The notes under the pieces are model-generated. The model did not search any database and was not told where the DNA came from. It worked only from the letters and a program-made list of their open reading frames with translations. Below, in pieces: positions 46,286-54,648 of a stretch of DNA of 64,000 nucleotides. Where the stretch lies: NCBI GenBank assembly GCA_041398825.1, contig JAWKTX010000021.1, forward strand, positions 1-64,000, written 5' to 3'. Made by a program: the position numbers and the translations under genes. Each line of letters opens with the position of its first letter. Position 1 is the first letter of the stretch. The stretch is from Planctomycetaceae bacterium (lineage in GTDB: Bacteria > Planctomycetota > Planctomycetia > Planctomycetales > Planctomycetaceae).

Positions 46286-47542
46286 CTATCGGACCTGCCC
46301 GGTCCCGCGAACGACGTACTTGTAGCTTGTGATTTCCCGAAGTCCACAGGGGCCACGGGCGTGAAAGCGGTCGGTACTGATGCCGATTTCTGCCCCCAGA
46401 CCAAATTCGCCACCGTCGTTAAATCGCGTACTGGCATTGATCATGACGGCTGATGAATCCACCTTTCGCTCAAACGCCTGAGCTGCATTCAGGTCACTGG
46501 TCACGATAGCCTCGGTGTGTCCCGACCCAAAACGCCGAATATGTTCGACCGCCTCATCCAGAGAATCAACGATCTTTACTGACAGAATCAGCGCCAGATA
46601 CTCCGTCGAATAGTCTTCGTCCGTCGCAGCAACTGCCCCGGCTACAAGTGGCTGGCTGCGTTCGCAACATCGCAGTTCCACACCACGATCCTGCAGAGCT
46701 TTCACGACGGCGGGCATGACTCCCTCCACCGCATCCCTGTGGATCAGCAGTGTTTCGGCGGCATTGCAGACACCTGGTCGCTGGCACTTACTGTTAGTCG
46801 TAATATCGACGGACATCTGCACATCTGCAGATGCATCCAGATAAACGTGACAAATGCCATCGAAATGCTTGATGACCGGCATCGTGGCTTCGGCGGTGAC
46901 GCGTTCAATCAGTGATCGTCCGCCCCGGGGAATCGTGACGTCTATCAGTTGCCCCATTTTCAGAAACTGCCCCACGGCTTCACGGTCCGTCGTGGAGACA
47001 AGCTGAACGGCATGTTCAGGCAACCCCGCCTTCTTCAGGCAATCCAGCAGGACCTGCTGAAGAGCCTGATTACTGTGAAATGCTTCTTTGCCGCCACGCA
47101 GGATGACCGCGTTGCCAGCCTTCACGCAAATGGCAGCCGCATCAATTGTAACGTTGGGACGCGATTCGTAGATGAAAAAGACAACACCAAGCGGAACACG
47201 GATCTTTTCAATCTGCAGACCATTCGGACGCCTTCCGCCTTCGATCACCTCGCCAACAGGGTCCGGTAACGCAGCAATCTGAAGCACCGCGTCTGCCAGC
47301 GACTGCAGTCGATCGGGAGTTAGTCGAAGTCGATCCAGCATTGCATCACTGAGCCCATCGGCCCTGCCCTGTGCGAGATCTTTTTCATTGGCGGTTACAA
47401 TGTCTTCCGTTCGCCTGACCAGCTCTTCGGCAACGGTCAACAGCCACCGATGTCGATCCCGACCCGTGACTTCCGCCAGTGCAGTTGCGGCTTTGCGAGC
47501 GTTTGTTGCGACAGCCTGAGTGTACTCCTGCAATGAACTCAT
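46286..47542 (-). CDS. proA: Gamma-glutamyl phosphate reductase ProA
   Basis: 418 residues, the usual length. It reduces gamma-glutamyl phosphate to glutamate-5-semialdehyde with NADPH, the second step of proline synthesis. The aldehyde-dehydrogenase fold is seen in PLGVVFFIYESRPNVT, and the catalytic cysteine is in KCQRPGVCNAAETLL. proB (glutamate 5-kinase) and proC are not in the window. It begins 3 nt after the stop of the cyclic-nucleotide-binding gene, so it is co-transcribed with that gene and with gdhA, placing glutamate formation and its conversion towards proline in one unit. Confidence 0.95.
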   Translation of the reverse strand: MSSLQEYTQAVATNARKAATALAEVTGRDRHRWLLTVAEELVRRTEDIVTANEKDLAQGRADGLSDAMLDRLRLTPDRLQSLADAVLQIAALPDPVGEVIEGGRRPNGLQIEKIRVPLGVVFFIYESRPNVTIDAAAICVKAGNAVILRGGKEAFHSNQALQQVLLDCLKKAGLPEHAVQLVSTTDREAVGQFLKMGQLIDVTIPRGGRSLIERVTAEATMPVIKHFDGICHVYLDASADVQMSVDITTNSKCQRPGVCNAAETLLIHRDAVEGVMPAVVKALQDRGVELRCCERSQPLVAGAVAATDEDYSTEYLALILSVKIVDSLDEAVEHIRRFGSGHTEAIVTSDLNAAQAFERKVDSSAVMINASTRFNDGGEFGLGAEIGISTDRFHARGPCGLREITSYKYVVRGTGQVR

Positions 47543-47545
47543 AAT

Positions 47546-48067
47546 TCAGAGGTTCCAGTTGGAATAGACGACCGAACGAAAATTCTGCCATTCGTTCTGG
47601 CGGTGCGGTTGTTCATGATTTTCAACGAATTCACAAATCCATTCGTCCATCCGGCGCAGGCGATCAGACAGCACTGCTGCAATATGACTGACAATCCGGA
47701 AAGAAGCTGTCGGATGCGATTCGGCAAGTTTCAGAAAATCTTCCCGTGTCCAGGTGCAGACGGCCACTTCAGAGACTGCACGAACGGTTGCTGAATGTGG
47801 TGCACTGCGTACGAATGACATCTCGCCGAATGTATCCCCCGTGCGTAATTCGTCCAGCACCCGTTCGCTGCGATCGGAGGCTGTTCGGATCACTCGACAG
47901 CTGCCCTGCAGGATTATCCACAGGGCCTGAATTGACTTCCCTTCATGAAGAATCGTTGCACCGGCGTCGAACTTCATCGTTGTCATATCAGAAGTAATCA
48001 GCGTCGCTTCGGATTCGGAGATACCATTGAACAATGGCAACTGTCGAAGACTGGATGGCGTCATCAT
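47546..48067 (-). CDS. Cyclic-nucleotide-binding domain protein without DNA-binding domain
   Basis: 173 residues from MMTPSSLRQL, with GGAGGAATTTGAG upstream; longer starts up to 48121 overlap gdhA. One CNBD (about 10-130): LPLFNGISESEA, the G-x-x-I-(L/I)-x-E-G strand, and the phosphate-binding cassette FGEMSFVRSAPHSATV, which contains the Glu and Arg-equivalent region (Ser-Ala-Pro-His-Ser instead of the usual Arg-x-Ala). A C-terminal helix follows, but no helix-turn-helix. It could sense cAMP or another ligand and act on a protein partner. It is placed between gdhA and proA (8 and 3 nt gaps). Confidence 0.82.
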   Translation of the reverse strand: MMTPSSLRQLPLFNGISESEATLITSDMTTMKFDAGATILHEGKSIQALWIILQGSCRVIRTASDRSERVLDELRTGDTFGEMSFVRSAPHSATVRAVSEVAVCTWTREDFLKLAESHPTASFRIVSHIAAVLSDRLRRMDEWICEFVENHEQPHRQNEWQNFRSVVYSNWNL

Positions 48068-48074
48068 AATGTTC

Positions 48075-49307
48075 TCAAATTCCTCCCAGCACGGTTGCCC
48101 GGCCGACACGACCAATACCAACCAGGTATGCGGCTGTCCGTAACGGAATCTTCTTTTCCTGTGCGATCGTCCACACTTTGTTGAAGCTGGCCGTCATGGT
48201 TTTCTCAAGTTCTTCACGCACGCGGCTCAGATCCCAGCGGAAGTACTGCTGATTCTGGACCCATTCAAAATAGCTGACCGTGACCCCTCCGGCATTTGCC
48301 AGAATGTCCGGTAAGACCACCACTTCCCGCTGGCGGAAAATCATATCTGCTTCCGGAGTCACTGGTCCGTTCGCCGCCTCGACAATGTATCTCGCCTTGA
48401 TGTTGTTCGCATTTTCAGCGGTAATGACACCGCCCAGGGCTGCTGGAATTAACACATCCACGTCCAGTTCAAGAAGCTGCTCGTTGCTGATGGATTCCCC
48501 TCCATCAAAACCAGCCAGACTGCCCTTTTGTCGAACATGAGCCAGGGCTGCAGCAATATCAATGCCGTTTTTATTCTGAATACCGCCACTCACATCAGAG
48601 ATGGAAACGACTTTACCTCCACCTCCGTGCAGATACTCCGCAGTAAACGTACCAACATTGCCAAATCCCTGAATCGCTATCGTCGCGTTCTCCAGCGAAC
48701 GTCCGAATTTCCGAAGCAGGGCCTGCGTGACAATTCCAACTCCGCGTCCCGTTGCCTCTTCGCGGCCATCAGCACCGTGCAACTCTGTCGGCTTTCCCGT
48801 CACACATGCCGGATTGAAGCCATGATATTTTTCGTATTGATTCATGATCCACGCCATCACCTGAGCGTTGGACCCCATATCCGGTGCCGGAATATCCTTA
48901 TCCGGCCCGATCACATCGTGCGTAACGTCCACAAATTTTCTGGTCAGGCGTTCGAGTTCATCCGTCGATAGATCCTTCGGACGAACACAGATACCGCCCT
49001 TCGCGCCGCCATATGGAAGATTGACGACAGCCGTTTTCCAGGTCATCAGCGAAGCCAGCGCAAGAACTTCATCAGCATTCACCTCATGATGGTACCGAAG
49101 CCCGCCCTTCATCGGCCCTCTTGCACTGTTGTGCTGGATGCGGTAGCCCACAAAGGTCGCGATATCCCCATTATCAAGCTTCATTGCAACCTGCACTTTG
49201 ACCTCTCTTTCGGGGGTCAACAGCAGTGTTTTCATGTTTTGCGACAGATCCATCACCGACGCTGCTTCGTCAAAATAACGGCTGGCATCTTCAAATGCTC
49301 GGGACAT
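48075..49307 (-). CDS. gdhA: Glutamate dehydrogenase (Glu/Leu/Phe/Val dehydrogenase family)
   Basis: 410 residues from MSRAFEDASR (the frame has a TTG at 49316). It interconverts glutamate with 2-oxoglutarate and ammonia. Glutamate dehydrogenase signatures are intact: GGLRYHHEVN, the catalytic-lysine loop NLPYGGAKGG, APDMGSNAQVMAW, and the dinucleotide fold IQGFGNVGTFTAEYL. The length and loop suit the hexameric NAD-type enzyme; cofactor choice cannot be read safely. It is the first gene of the gdhA-CNBD-proA operon. Confidence 0.92.
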   Translation of the reverse strand: MSRAFEDASRYFDEAASVMDLSQNMKTLLLTPEREVKVQVAMKLDNGDIATFVGYRIQHNSARGPMKGGLRYHHEVNADEVLALASLMTWKTAVVNLPYGGAKGGICVRPKDLSTDELERLTRKFVDVTHDVIGPDKDIPAPDMGSNAQVMAWIMNQYEKYHGFNPACVTGKPTELHGADGREEATGRGVGIVTQALLRKFGRSLENATIAIQGFGNVGTFTAEYLHGGGGKVVSISDVSGGIQNKNGIDIAAALAHVRQKGSLAGFDGGESISNEQLLELDVDVLIPAALGGVITAENANNIKARYIVEAANGPVTPEADMIFRQREVVVLPDILANAGGVTVSYFEWVQNQQYFRWDLSRVREELEKTMTASFNKVWTIAQEKKIPLRTAAYLVGIGRVGRATVLGGI

Positions 49308-49408
49308 GATGAACAACCTTTTGCTGTTGTGGACGATCAGTTCTCACCACCAAACTTCAGGAATGCACGACTCGACACAGTGTGTATAGGCGAAACGGTC
49401 GCTTGTTT

Positions 49409-50608
49409 CTACCGGGCACGACTGAGCCGACCAGGATCCTGATTCCAGGTTCGCGGCGGGGATTGCACGAGATATGCGGCAATCGACCTTGCGTAAAGTG
49501 TTGTGCCGGCAGGCCCCAAAGCACCATCGTCCATCCAGAACAAAACTTCCGGTGTCTGCGATTGAAGAAACGACGCAGACGCATCCAGAAAACGGATGCC
49601 CTGCTGCTCGCAATAGGCAGCAAGCACATCAAACGGAAGTCGGCTCGTCAGCGGCGTCGAACCGTTCAGCTGACACATGGATGCACATCCGATGTGTTCA
49701 CTACCGGGCACAACCTGCCAGACACTCGGACAAGTTGTGACCAGCAATTGTGTGTCCGTGCCAGCCAGAGCCTTCTTCAAATGCACCAGAACACTCAAGG
49801 CATGGCGCACCTGAATACGAACATCAGGAGGATTATCAAGAGCCCATGCAATTGGACTGGAGCAGGTCGGCAAATCCGCTGCCACTGCCGAGGATGTCCG
49901 TAGGTAGTCGCGTGTCTTCTCCAGCATTAATGATACAACGGCCGAATTCCGGATGGTCTGAAGTACGCCATCGACACGAGGTATCGTATTCGGGTTCATT
50001 AGCGATTCATGCAGACACACTGGCGGTTGCCCGACTGTCTCCACATACAAACTACGGTATCTCGCGTCATCAGCAACGTCTGTCATATCAAAGTGCAGCA
50101 CGATCAGATCCGGATCAAGTTCCTTCAAACGATATTCGTACGCAAGCCATCCAAGAAGCGGGCAATACCCCGGAACACCACCGTTGACGACTTCGACATG
50201 CGCCGAAGTCGTCCCGGAGAGTAGTTTCTGAATTTGTCCGGGAAGCGTTGATTCCTGAGGTAAACGCGGCCCAAAGACCGTTTCGTCTCCCAGTACAAGA
50301 ATTCGAAAAGTCCCCGCCGGTTTCGGCACCGTCACTTCTGTTCCACGGGTTCCCAGCGAATTAATCTGATAACGAACCCGATTCCCGTTCACCGTGATCG
50401 ACTTCTCAGCGCCAGGACGAAGTAGGTGGTGGTGCGTTTCTGATGGAATGAGCAGCGGCTGCATCGCACAGCTACTGCCACTGCAGACCCACGACGGAGT
50501 GTCCGGCATCTGCCGACGCAGATACAACTCGGCCCCAGCTCCAGCGCTGGCAATGAGCAGAATCGCCGCCAGGATATGGCGGATCATTCGTATGGCGCGA
50601 GTGGTCAT
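49409..50608 (-). CDS. SGNH-hydrolase-fold protein lacking catalytic Ser
   Basis: 399 residues with an N-terminal membrane anchor or signal (about 8-27). The domain beginning FRILVLGDETVFG is the SGNH/GDSL fold, where active enzymes have GDS; here Glu109 replaces the serine. Block II is VVNGGVPGYCP, block III IVLHFDMTDVADD (usual Asn is absent), and the last block DDGALGPAGTTLYA has Leu or Ala where the D-x-x-H histidine belongs. Hence three of the four catalytic positions are lost and hydrolysis by the usual mechanism is unlikely. It lies 195 nt downstream of the sulfatase on the same strand. Role unknown; a binding or O-acyl-transfer accessory function is possible. Confidence 0.75.
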   Translation of the reverse strand: MTTRAIRMIRHILAAILLIASAGAGAELYLRRQMPDTPSWVCSGSSCAMQPLLIPSETHHHLLRPGAEKSITVNGNRVRYQINSLGTRGTEVTVPKPAGTFRILVLGDETVFGPRLPQESTLPGQIQKLLSGTTSAHVEVVNGGVPGYCPLLGWLAYEYRLKELDPDLIVLHFDMTDVADDARYRSLYVETVGQPPVCLHESLMNPNTIPRVDGVLQTIRNSAVVSLMLEKTRDYLRTSSAVAADLPTCSSPIAWALDNPPDVRIQVRHALSVLVHLKKALAGTDTQLLVTTCPSVWQVVPGSEHIGCASMCQLNGSTPLTSRLPFDVLAAYCEQQGIRFLDASASFLQSQTPEVLFWMDDGALGPAGTTLYARSIAAYLVQSPPRTWNQDPGRLSRAR

Positions 50609-50803
50609 GCAAGGGCTTCAGTCAGTTCCAACCGGGAATTTCTCCAGTATCGGCCGGGCAGTTTACGGAGCATACGCGAAATGGCTCAAGATGGATTCGC
50701 GCGAAGGATCGCGCGGCAACCAGTTTTCCGGTATCCGCGTGCACTTTTGTGCCCATCACACGCATCAATTCACGCTGATTCCGTTCGGATCGCGGGTTTC
50801 AGC

Positions 50804-52351
50804 TCATTTCCCTTCGCTCGCCCACTTCTTCATTAATCGAATGTTTTTCAGGGTGATGTCCTCTTCATTCGAATTCTGATTCAGTCCCTTTGCAACGCGG
50901 GCCGTGGTGTAGACAGACATATCACTGTCATACATGGCCATGGATTCCGGGCCGTGATCGTTGGTGTCCATCTGCCACTGTTCGAGACGCTCTCGAAGAT
51001 TCTTCAGCGCATCTGCGTGCATCGGGCTGCCTGCCAGATTGATGAGATTCCAGCGATCCTGCTTCCAGGCATAGAGTTCCTCCACCGGGCGTTCTTCTGA
51101 AAAAAGAAGACGCTCTGACAATTCACTCAGTTCACCGTTGCTGTGCAAGCGGCGCAGGGTCTGGATGATGGACTTACCATCCTTGTACGCATTCGGCTGC
51201 AGATGTGGTCTTTGCGGCAGAAAGTTTCGAATGTAGAGATAATCATTTGTCCGCACGCTGCGAATGTAGTCGACGGTTTCGTCACAACGATCGCGTGCTG
51301 CAAATACTGCAGTCCGAGTCTGATATTCCGTTGAGAACACGTCCTGCCCCTGCATCCACGCGGGCACATCAAGCCCTGCCGCACCGAGCGAAATTGCAGC
51401 CATGTCGATATGTTCAATTAAATCATCTCGAACTCTGCCCGCCGGAATCCCCGGGCCGCGCACAATAAACGGCACATGGGTACCTTCGTTGTATAAGAAC
51501 TGTTTACCACGAGCGTGACTGATCCCATGATCGGTCATAAAGATGATGAGGGTTTGATCCAGAATTCCCTCGTCGCGCAGTCGCTGAATCACTTTTCCCA
51601 CATGCTGATCAGTGAAGCGAACAGTATCCAGATAAGCCGCCCAATCCTGCAGCAGGACAGGATCCCGAGGATAATAGGGAGGCAGAGTGACACTTTCAGA
51701 GTCTATACACCCACCAAACTCTTCTTCCGCCTTCTGCTGAAGCGATGCTGCCGCGGTAGAAGTTCCGCCACGTAGTTTTCCTCCTGCCAGCTGGACCTGC
51801 ATAAAGAATGGCTGGTCAGCTCCGCGCCCCTCCCAATCGTTGTCGTCATAGACCGAGGTGTCCCATTCGAAGTTGTAGTCGGTTTTTCCGAGGCCAGCTC
51901 CTGGCTTCTTCTTTCTGGATGCTGGCTTGTTCGCCTTCAAACCATTTCCAATGCAGGTGTAGTAACCGGCTCGCTGAAAGATCGCGGGAACAACTTCGAT
52001 CCCTTCGGGCAAATGGATTCGAAGTTCACCACGACCACTTCGATGATGGTGTGCCCCGATGCTGGTCTGATACATCCCGGTGATGAATGCTGATCGACAG
52101 GGAGAACAAACAGGTGCAGTGACAAATGCATTCGTAAATCTGACTCCCTCGGCAGCAAGCTGATCAACCGCAGGCGTCTGGATAAGATCTTCGCCATAAC
52201 ATGAAAAATTGGCTGACATATCGTCAACAACGATCCACAGAATGTTCGGTCGATCGGACGCGGACGCCGCCGTTGGCAGACTCACGATCAGACTTAAGAC
52301 AGCGACAGAGATGGCTTGCGGCCAGTTGATCTTCAGAATCTGGTTTTTCAT
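50804..52351 (-). CDS. Secreted sulfatase
   Basis: 515 residues with a signal peptide (about 1-31, ending SAS). The type I sulfatase motif CSPCR (Cys82-Arg86), whose Cys is converted to formylglycine, is intact in APVCSPCRSAFITG. Metal ligands are seen in WIVVDDMS and in FMTDHGISHARGK. It hydrolyses sulfate esters, probably on polysaccharides, outside the cytoplasm. The ATG overlaps the stop of the upstream kinase fusion (ATGA), so its expression is tied to that operon. An anaerobic or copper formylglycine-generating enzyme is not in the window. Confidence 0.92.
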   Translation of the reverse strand: MKNQILKINWPQAISVAVLSLIVSLPTAASASDRPNILWIVVDDMSANFSCYGEDLIQTPAVDQLAAEGVRFTNAFVTAPVCSPCRSAFITGMYQTSIGAHHHRSGRGELRIHLPEGIEVVPAIFQRAGYYTCIGNGLKANKPASRKKKPGAGLGKTDYNFEWDTSVYDDNDWEGRGADQPFFMQVQLAGGKLRGGTSTAAASLQQKAEEEFGGCIDSESVTLPPYYPRDPVLLQDWAAYLDTVRFTDQHVGKVIQRLRDEGILDQTLIIFMTDHGISHARGKQFLYNEGTHVPFIVRGPGIPAGRVRDDLIEHIDMAAISLGAAGLDVPAWMQGQDVFSTEYQTRTAVFAARDRCDETVDYIRSVRTNDYLYIRNFLPQRPHLQPNAYKDGKSIIQTLRRLHSNGELSELSERLLFSEERPVEELYAWKQDRWNLINLAGSPMHADALKNLRERLEQWQMDTNDHGPESMAMYDSDMSVYTTARVAKGLNQNSNEEDITLKNIRLMKKWASEGK

Positions 52352-53937
52352 TTGATATCCGTTTGAAAACTGTCGAGGCGGGCTTGGATCAACTGAAGAG
52401 TCTCCTGCTGACCGCCCTGAATAACAAGCGACTGTTCCAGTGGAGTCAGTACATCGCGGTGCTCTAACTGTGATTGAATGACTTGCTCATTTGCTTCAGA
52501 TGCATCTTGTCCGAACGCCGCACGTTGTCGGACGCGCTCAATCAGTGTTTCGGGCCTGGCATCAAATTGCAGGATGATGAACGGCAGATTGCACTGAATG
52601 GCCCACTCTTGAAACATCCGGCGTTGAGAAGACTTCAGGAAAGTAGCATCGACAATCACCCCATAGCCCGAATCAACCACCGATTGCGCGAGCTCCAGCA
52701 GATGTCTGTAGACACGCTCCGATGACTGCGACGAATAAAGGCCCTTCCCAACTGATGACTGGCTGGTATCAAGAGCTGATAATCCGACCATACGTTTTCG
52801 TTCGACATCAGATCGAATTCTTACAAAGCCCAGTTGCTCAACAAGAGGCTGGCTGCCCCAGGTCTTGCCACTTCCTGATGGCCCGCATGTGATGATGATC
52901 GCAGGGTTCACTGGCTGGGTAAACGATCCCGCCAGTTTCAGGAACTGAGTCGATTCGCGACACAGCGATGTCACGACCTGGATCGAAACACCCGATTGCT
53001 GCGCACGTATCAAATCAACCTTGCATCGAACCACGGCTCGATATACGAGATAGAAGCGAAGCACCCCAAGCGCGTCGTAGTCTCCGGTGATCTGCAACCA
53101 ACGATCAAGAAAACGCCATGCACAGGCAGCCTGGCCATGATCGTAAAGATCCATCATTGTGAAGGCGACTTCACAGGCGACATCGATCCAGCGAAATGCA
53201 TCATTGAATTCGATACCATCAAACACCGTGACATGGCCGCTGGGATTAAGAAACATGTTGCCAAGATGCATATCTCCGTGACATTCTCGAATTCGCCCGT
53301 CCATGGCGCGCTTTTGAAATCGCGTTGCCAGTCTGCCTCCCTCCTTCATTGTCCACTGCTCGAGTGCAGCGACATCCGGTGTTCCCCCGCCCTGGCACAG
53401 CAGGTGCAGAGCCTTGAAGTTTTCCATGGGCGGACCAACGGCCGCGGCGACGGTCGCAAACGGAGAATCGGGCGGGGCGACATCAATCGACTCGTGAAAA
53501 TGTCCGACCTGTTCTCCAAGATCGTCTATGATCTCAGACGTGAGCTTCCCCTGCTCTGCCATGCGGATCAAAAGCCGATCATTGTCGAACTGCCGCATGC
53601 AGACGGCGTATTCAATGATGGTTGACGACTCACATGGTGCGTTCAGATCCGACTCAACCCTTATCTGCCCGTCACCCAACCGACAAACCGGTACGACGCG
53701 CAGATAAAGGTCCGGGGCCAGTCTTCGATTCAGACGCAGCTCTTCCTCGCAAAAGTGCCTGCGGGACTGCAAGGTTGTAAAGTCAGCAAAACCAACGTCG
53801 ACCGGTTTTTTGATTTTGTAGACGAATTGTCCCGTCAGAATCACCCACGAAATGTGCGTTTCAATCAGCCGAATCTGATCGACATCATGCAGCCAGGCAG
53901 ATTCCGTGAGCAGGTCCTGAACATTGAACGGCATCAT
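52348..53937 (-). CDS. Fusion of aminoglycoside-phosphotransferase-like kinase and P-loop kinase
   Basis: 529 residues. The N-terminal part (about 20-320) is an APH/choline-kinase-like fold with catalytic loop CHGDMHLGNMF and metal-binding DGIEF. The C-terminal part (about 345-525) is a P-loop kinase with CGPSGSGKT near residue 350, then RSDVERKR, similar to zeta-toxin/Pnk-like kinases. This is the common bifunctional architecture annotated AAA family ATPase/aminoglycoside phosphotransferase; its substrate is not known, and resistance should not be assumed. It lies 18 nt after the rhomboid gene and overlaps the sulfatase by 4 nt. Confidence 0.88.
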   Translation of the reverse strand: MMPFNVQDLLTESAWLHDVDQIRLIETHISWVILTGQFVYKIKKPVDVGFADFTTLQSRRHFCEEELRLNRRLAPDLYLRVVPVCRLGDGQIRVESDLNAPCESSTIIEYAVCMRQFDNDRLLIRMAEQGKLTSEIIDDLGEQVGHFHESIDVAPPDSPFATVAAAVGPPMENFKALHLLCQGGGTPDVAALEQWTMKEGGRLATRFQKRAMDGRIRECHGDMHLGNMFLNPSGHVTVFDGIEFNDAFRWIDVACEVAFTMMDLYDHGQAACAWRFLDRWLQITGDYDALGVLRFYLVYRAVVRCKVDLIRAQQSGVSIQVVTSLCRESTQFLKLAGSFTQPVNPAIIITCGPSGSGKTWGSQPLVEQLGFVRIRSDVERKRMVGLSALDTSQSSVGKGLYSSQSSERVYRHLLELAQSVVDSGYGVIVDATFLKSSQRRMFQEWAIQCNLPFIILQFDARPETLIERVRQRAAFGQDASEANEQVIQSQLEHRDVLTPLEQSLVIQGGQQETLQLIQARLDSFQTDIK

Positions 53938-53955
53938 TCACATCCCGATCGCAAG

Positions 53956-54648
53956 TCATGTGCTCGGTATATCCCTGACAGAATCCGGGGAAGCGTCTGG
54001 TTCGGGTACCACATCAGGAGTCCCGCCTATAGTGGACGCCTCAACCGCTGCAGGCACACCCTGATCTATGATGGTGGTTGCAGATCCGGTCAACTTCTTC
54101 TTCCGTGGCTTTCGTTTCACTGTCCCCCACGCAAACACACCACCCGCCACCGCTCCCAGCAAATGCCCTTCCCATGAAATATTCGAATCTGTTCTGGGAA
54201 GCACACCCCAGATCAAAGTCCCGCCGTACAGCACACCAACAAGAATAGAGATTGCCATCGGAACGATCTTGCGTTCCAGCAAACCCGCGGTGATCAGGAA
54301 TGCCATCAGGGCGTAAATCAGACCGCTTGCTCCCACATGTGCGTGGCTGCGTCCGACCAGCCAGAGCATTGCGCCAGACAGGATGACAAGGCAGATAATA
54401 ACGCGAACAGGATGCGGACGAGAGCTGAACAGCAGCATCAGCAACACGACAAGCGGGACAGTGTTACTCAGCAGATGTTTCACGCTGCCGTGCAGAAAAG
54501 GCATGGTCAAGATGCCCCACAGTCCGCGTGTTGTGCGAGGAATCAGTCCCAGCTCACTGTTCAAATCCCAGGGCAAAATAAAGTCAATGCCAAAGATGAC
54601 CCAGAGAATCCCGATGAATATCAGGATGCCGTTCAATTCTTTTCTCAT
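53956..54648 (-). CDS. Rhomboid-family intramembrane serine protease
   Basis: 230 residues with six hydrophobic segments in the first 180. The rhomboid catalytic dyad is present: Ser108 in GASGLIY and His162 in EGHLLGAVAGG, with the oxyanion Asn62 in HLLSN. The C-terminal tail (about 175-230) is charged and then Pro/Asp-rich, cytoplasmic or periplasmic. It cleaves membrane-protein substrates within the bilayer. It is the second gene of the operon and overlaps the upstream ligase gene by 4 nt (ATGA). Confidence 0.92.
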   Translation of the reverse strand: MRKELNGILIFIGILWVIFGIDFILPWDLNSELGLIPRTTRGLWGILTMPFLHGSVKHLLSNTVPLVVLLMLLFSSRPHPVRVIICLVILSGAMLWLVGRSHAHVGASGLIYALMAFLITAGLLERKIVPMAISILVGVLYGGTLIWGVLPRTDSNISWEGHLLGAVAGGVFAWGTVKRKPRKKKLTGSATTIIDQGVPAAVEASTIGGTPDVVPEPDASPDSVRDIPST

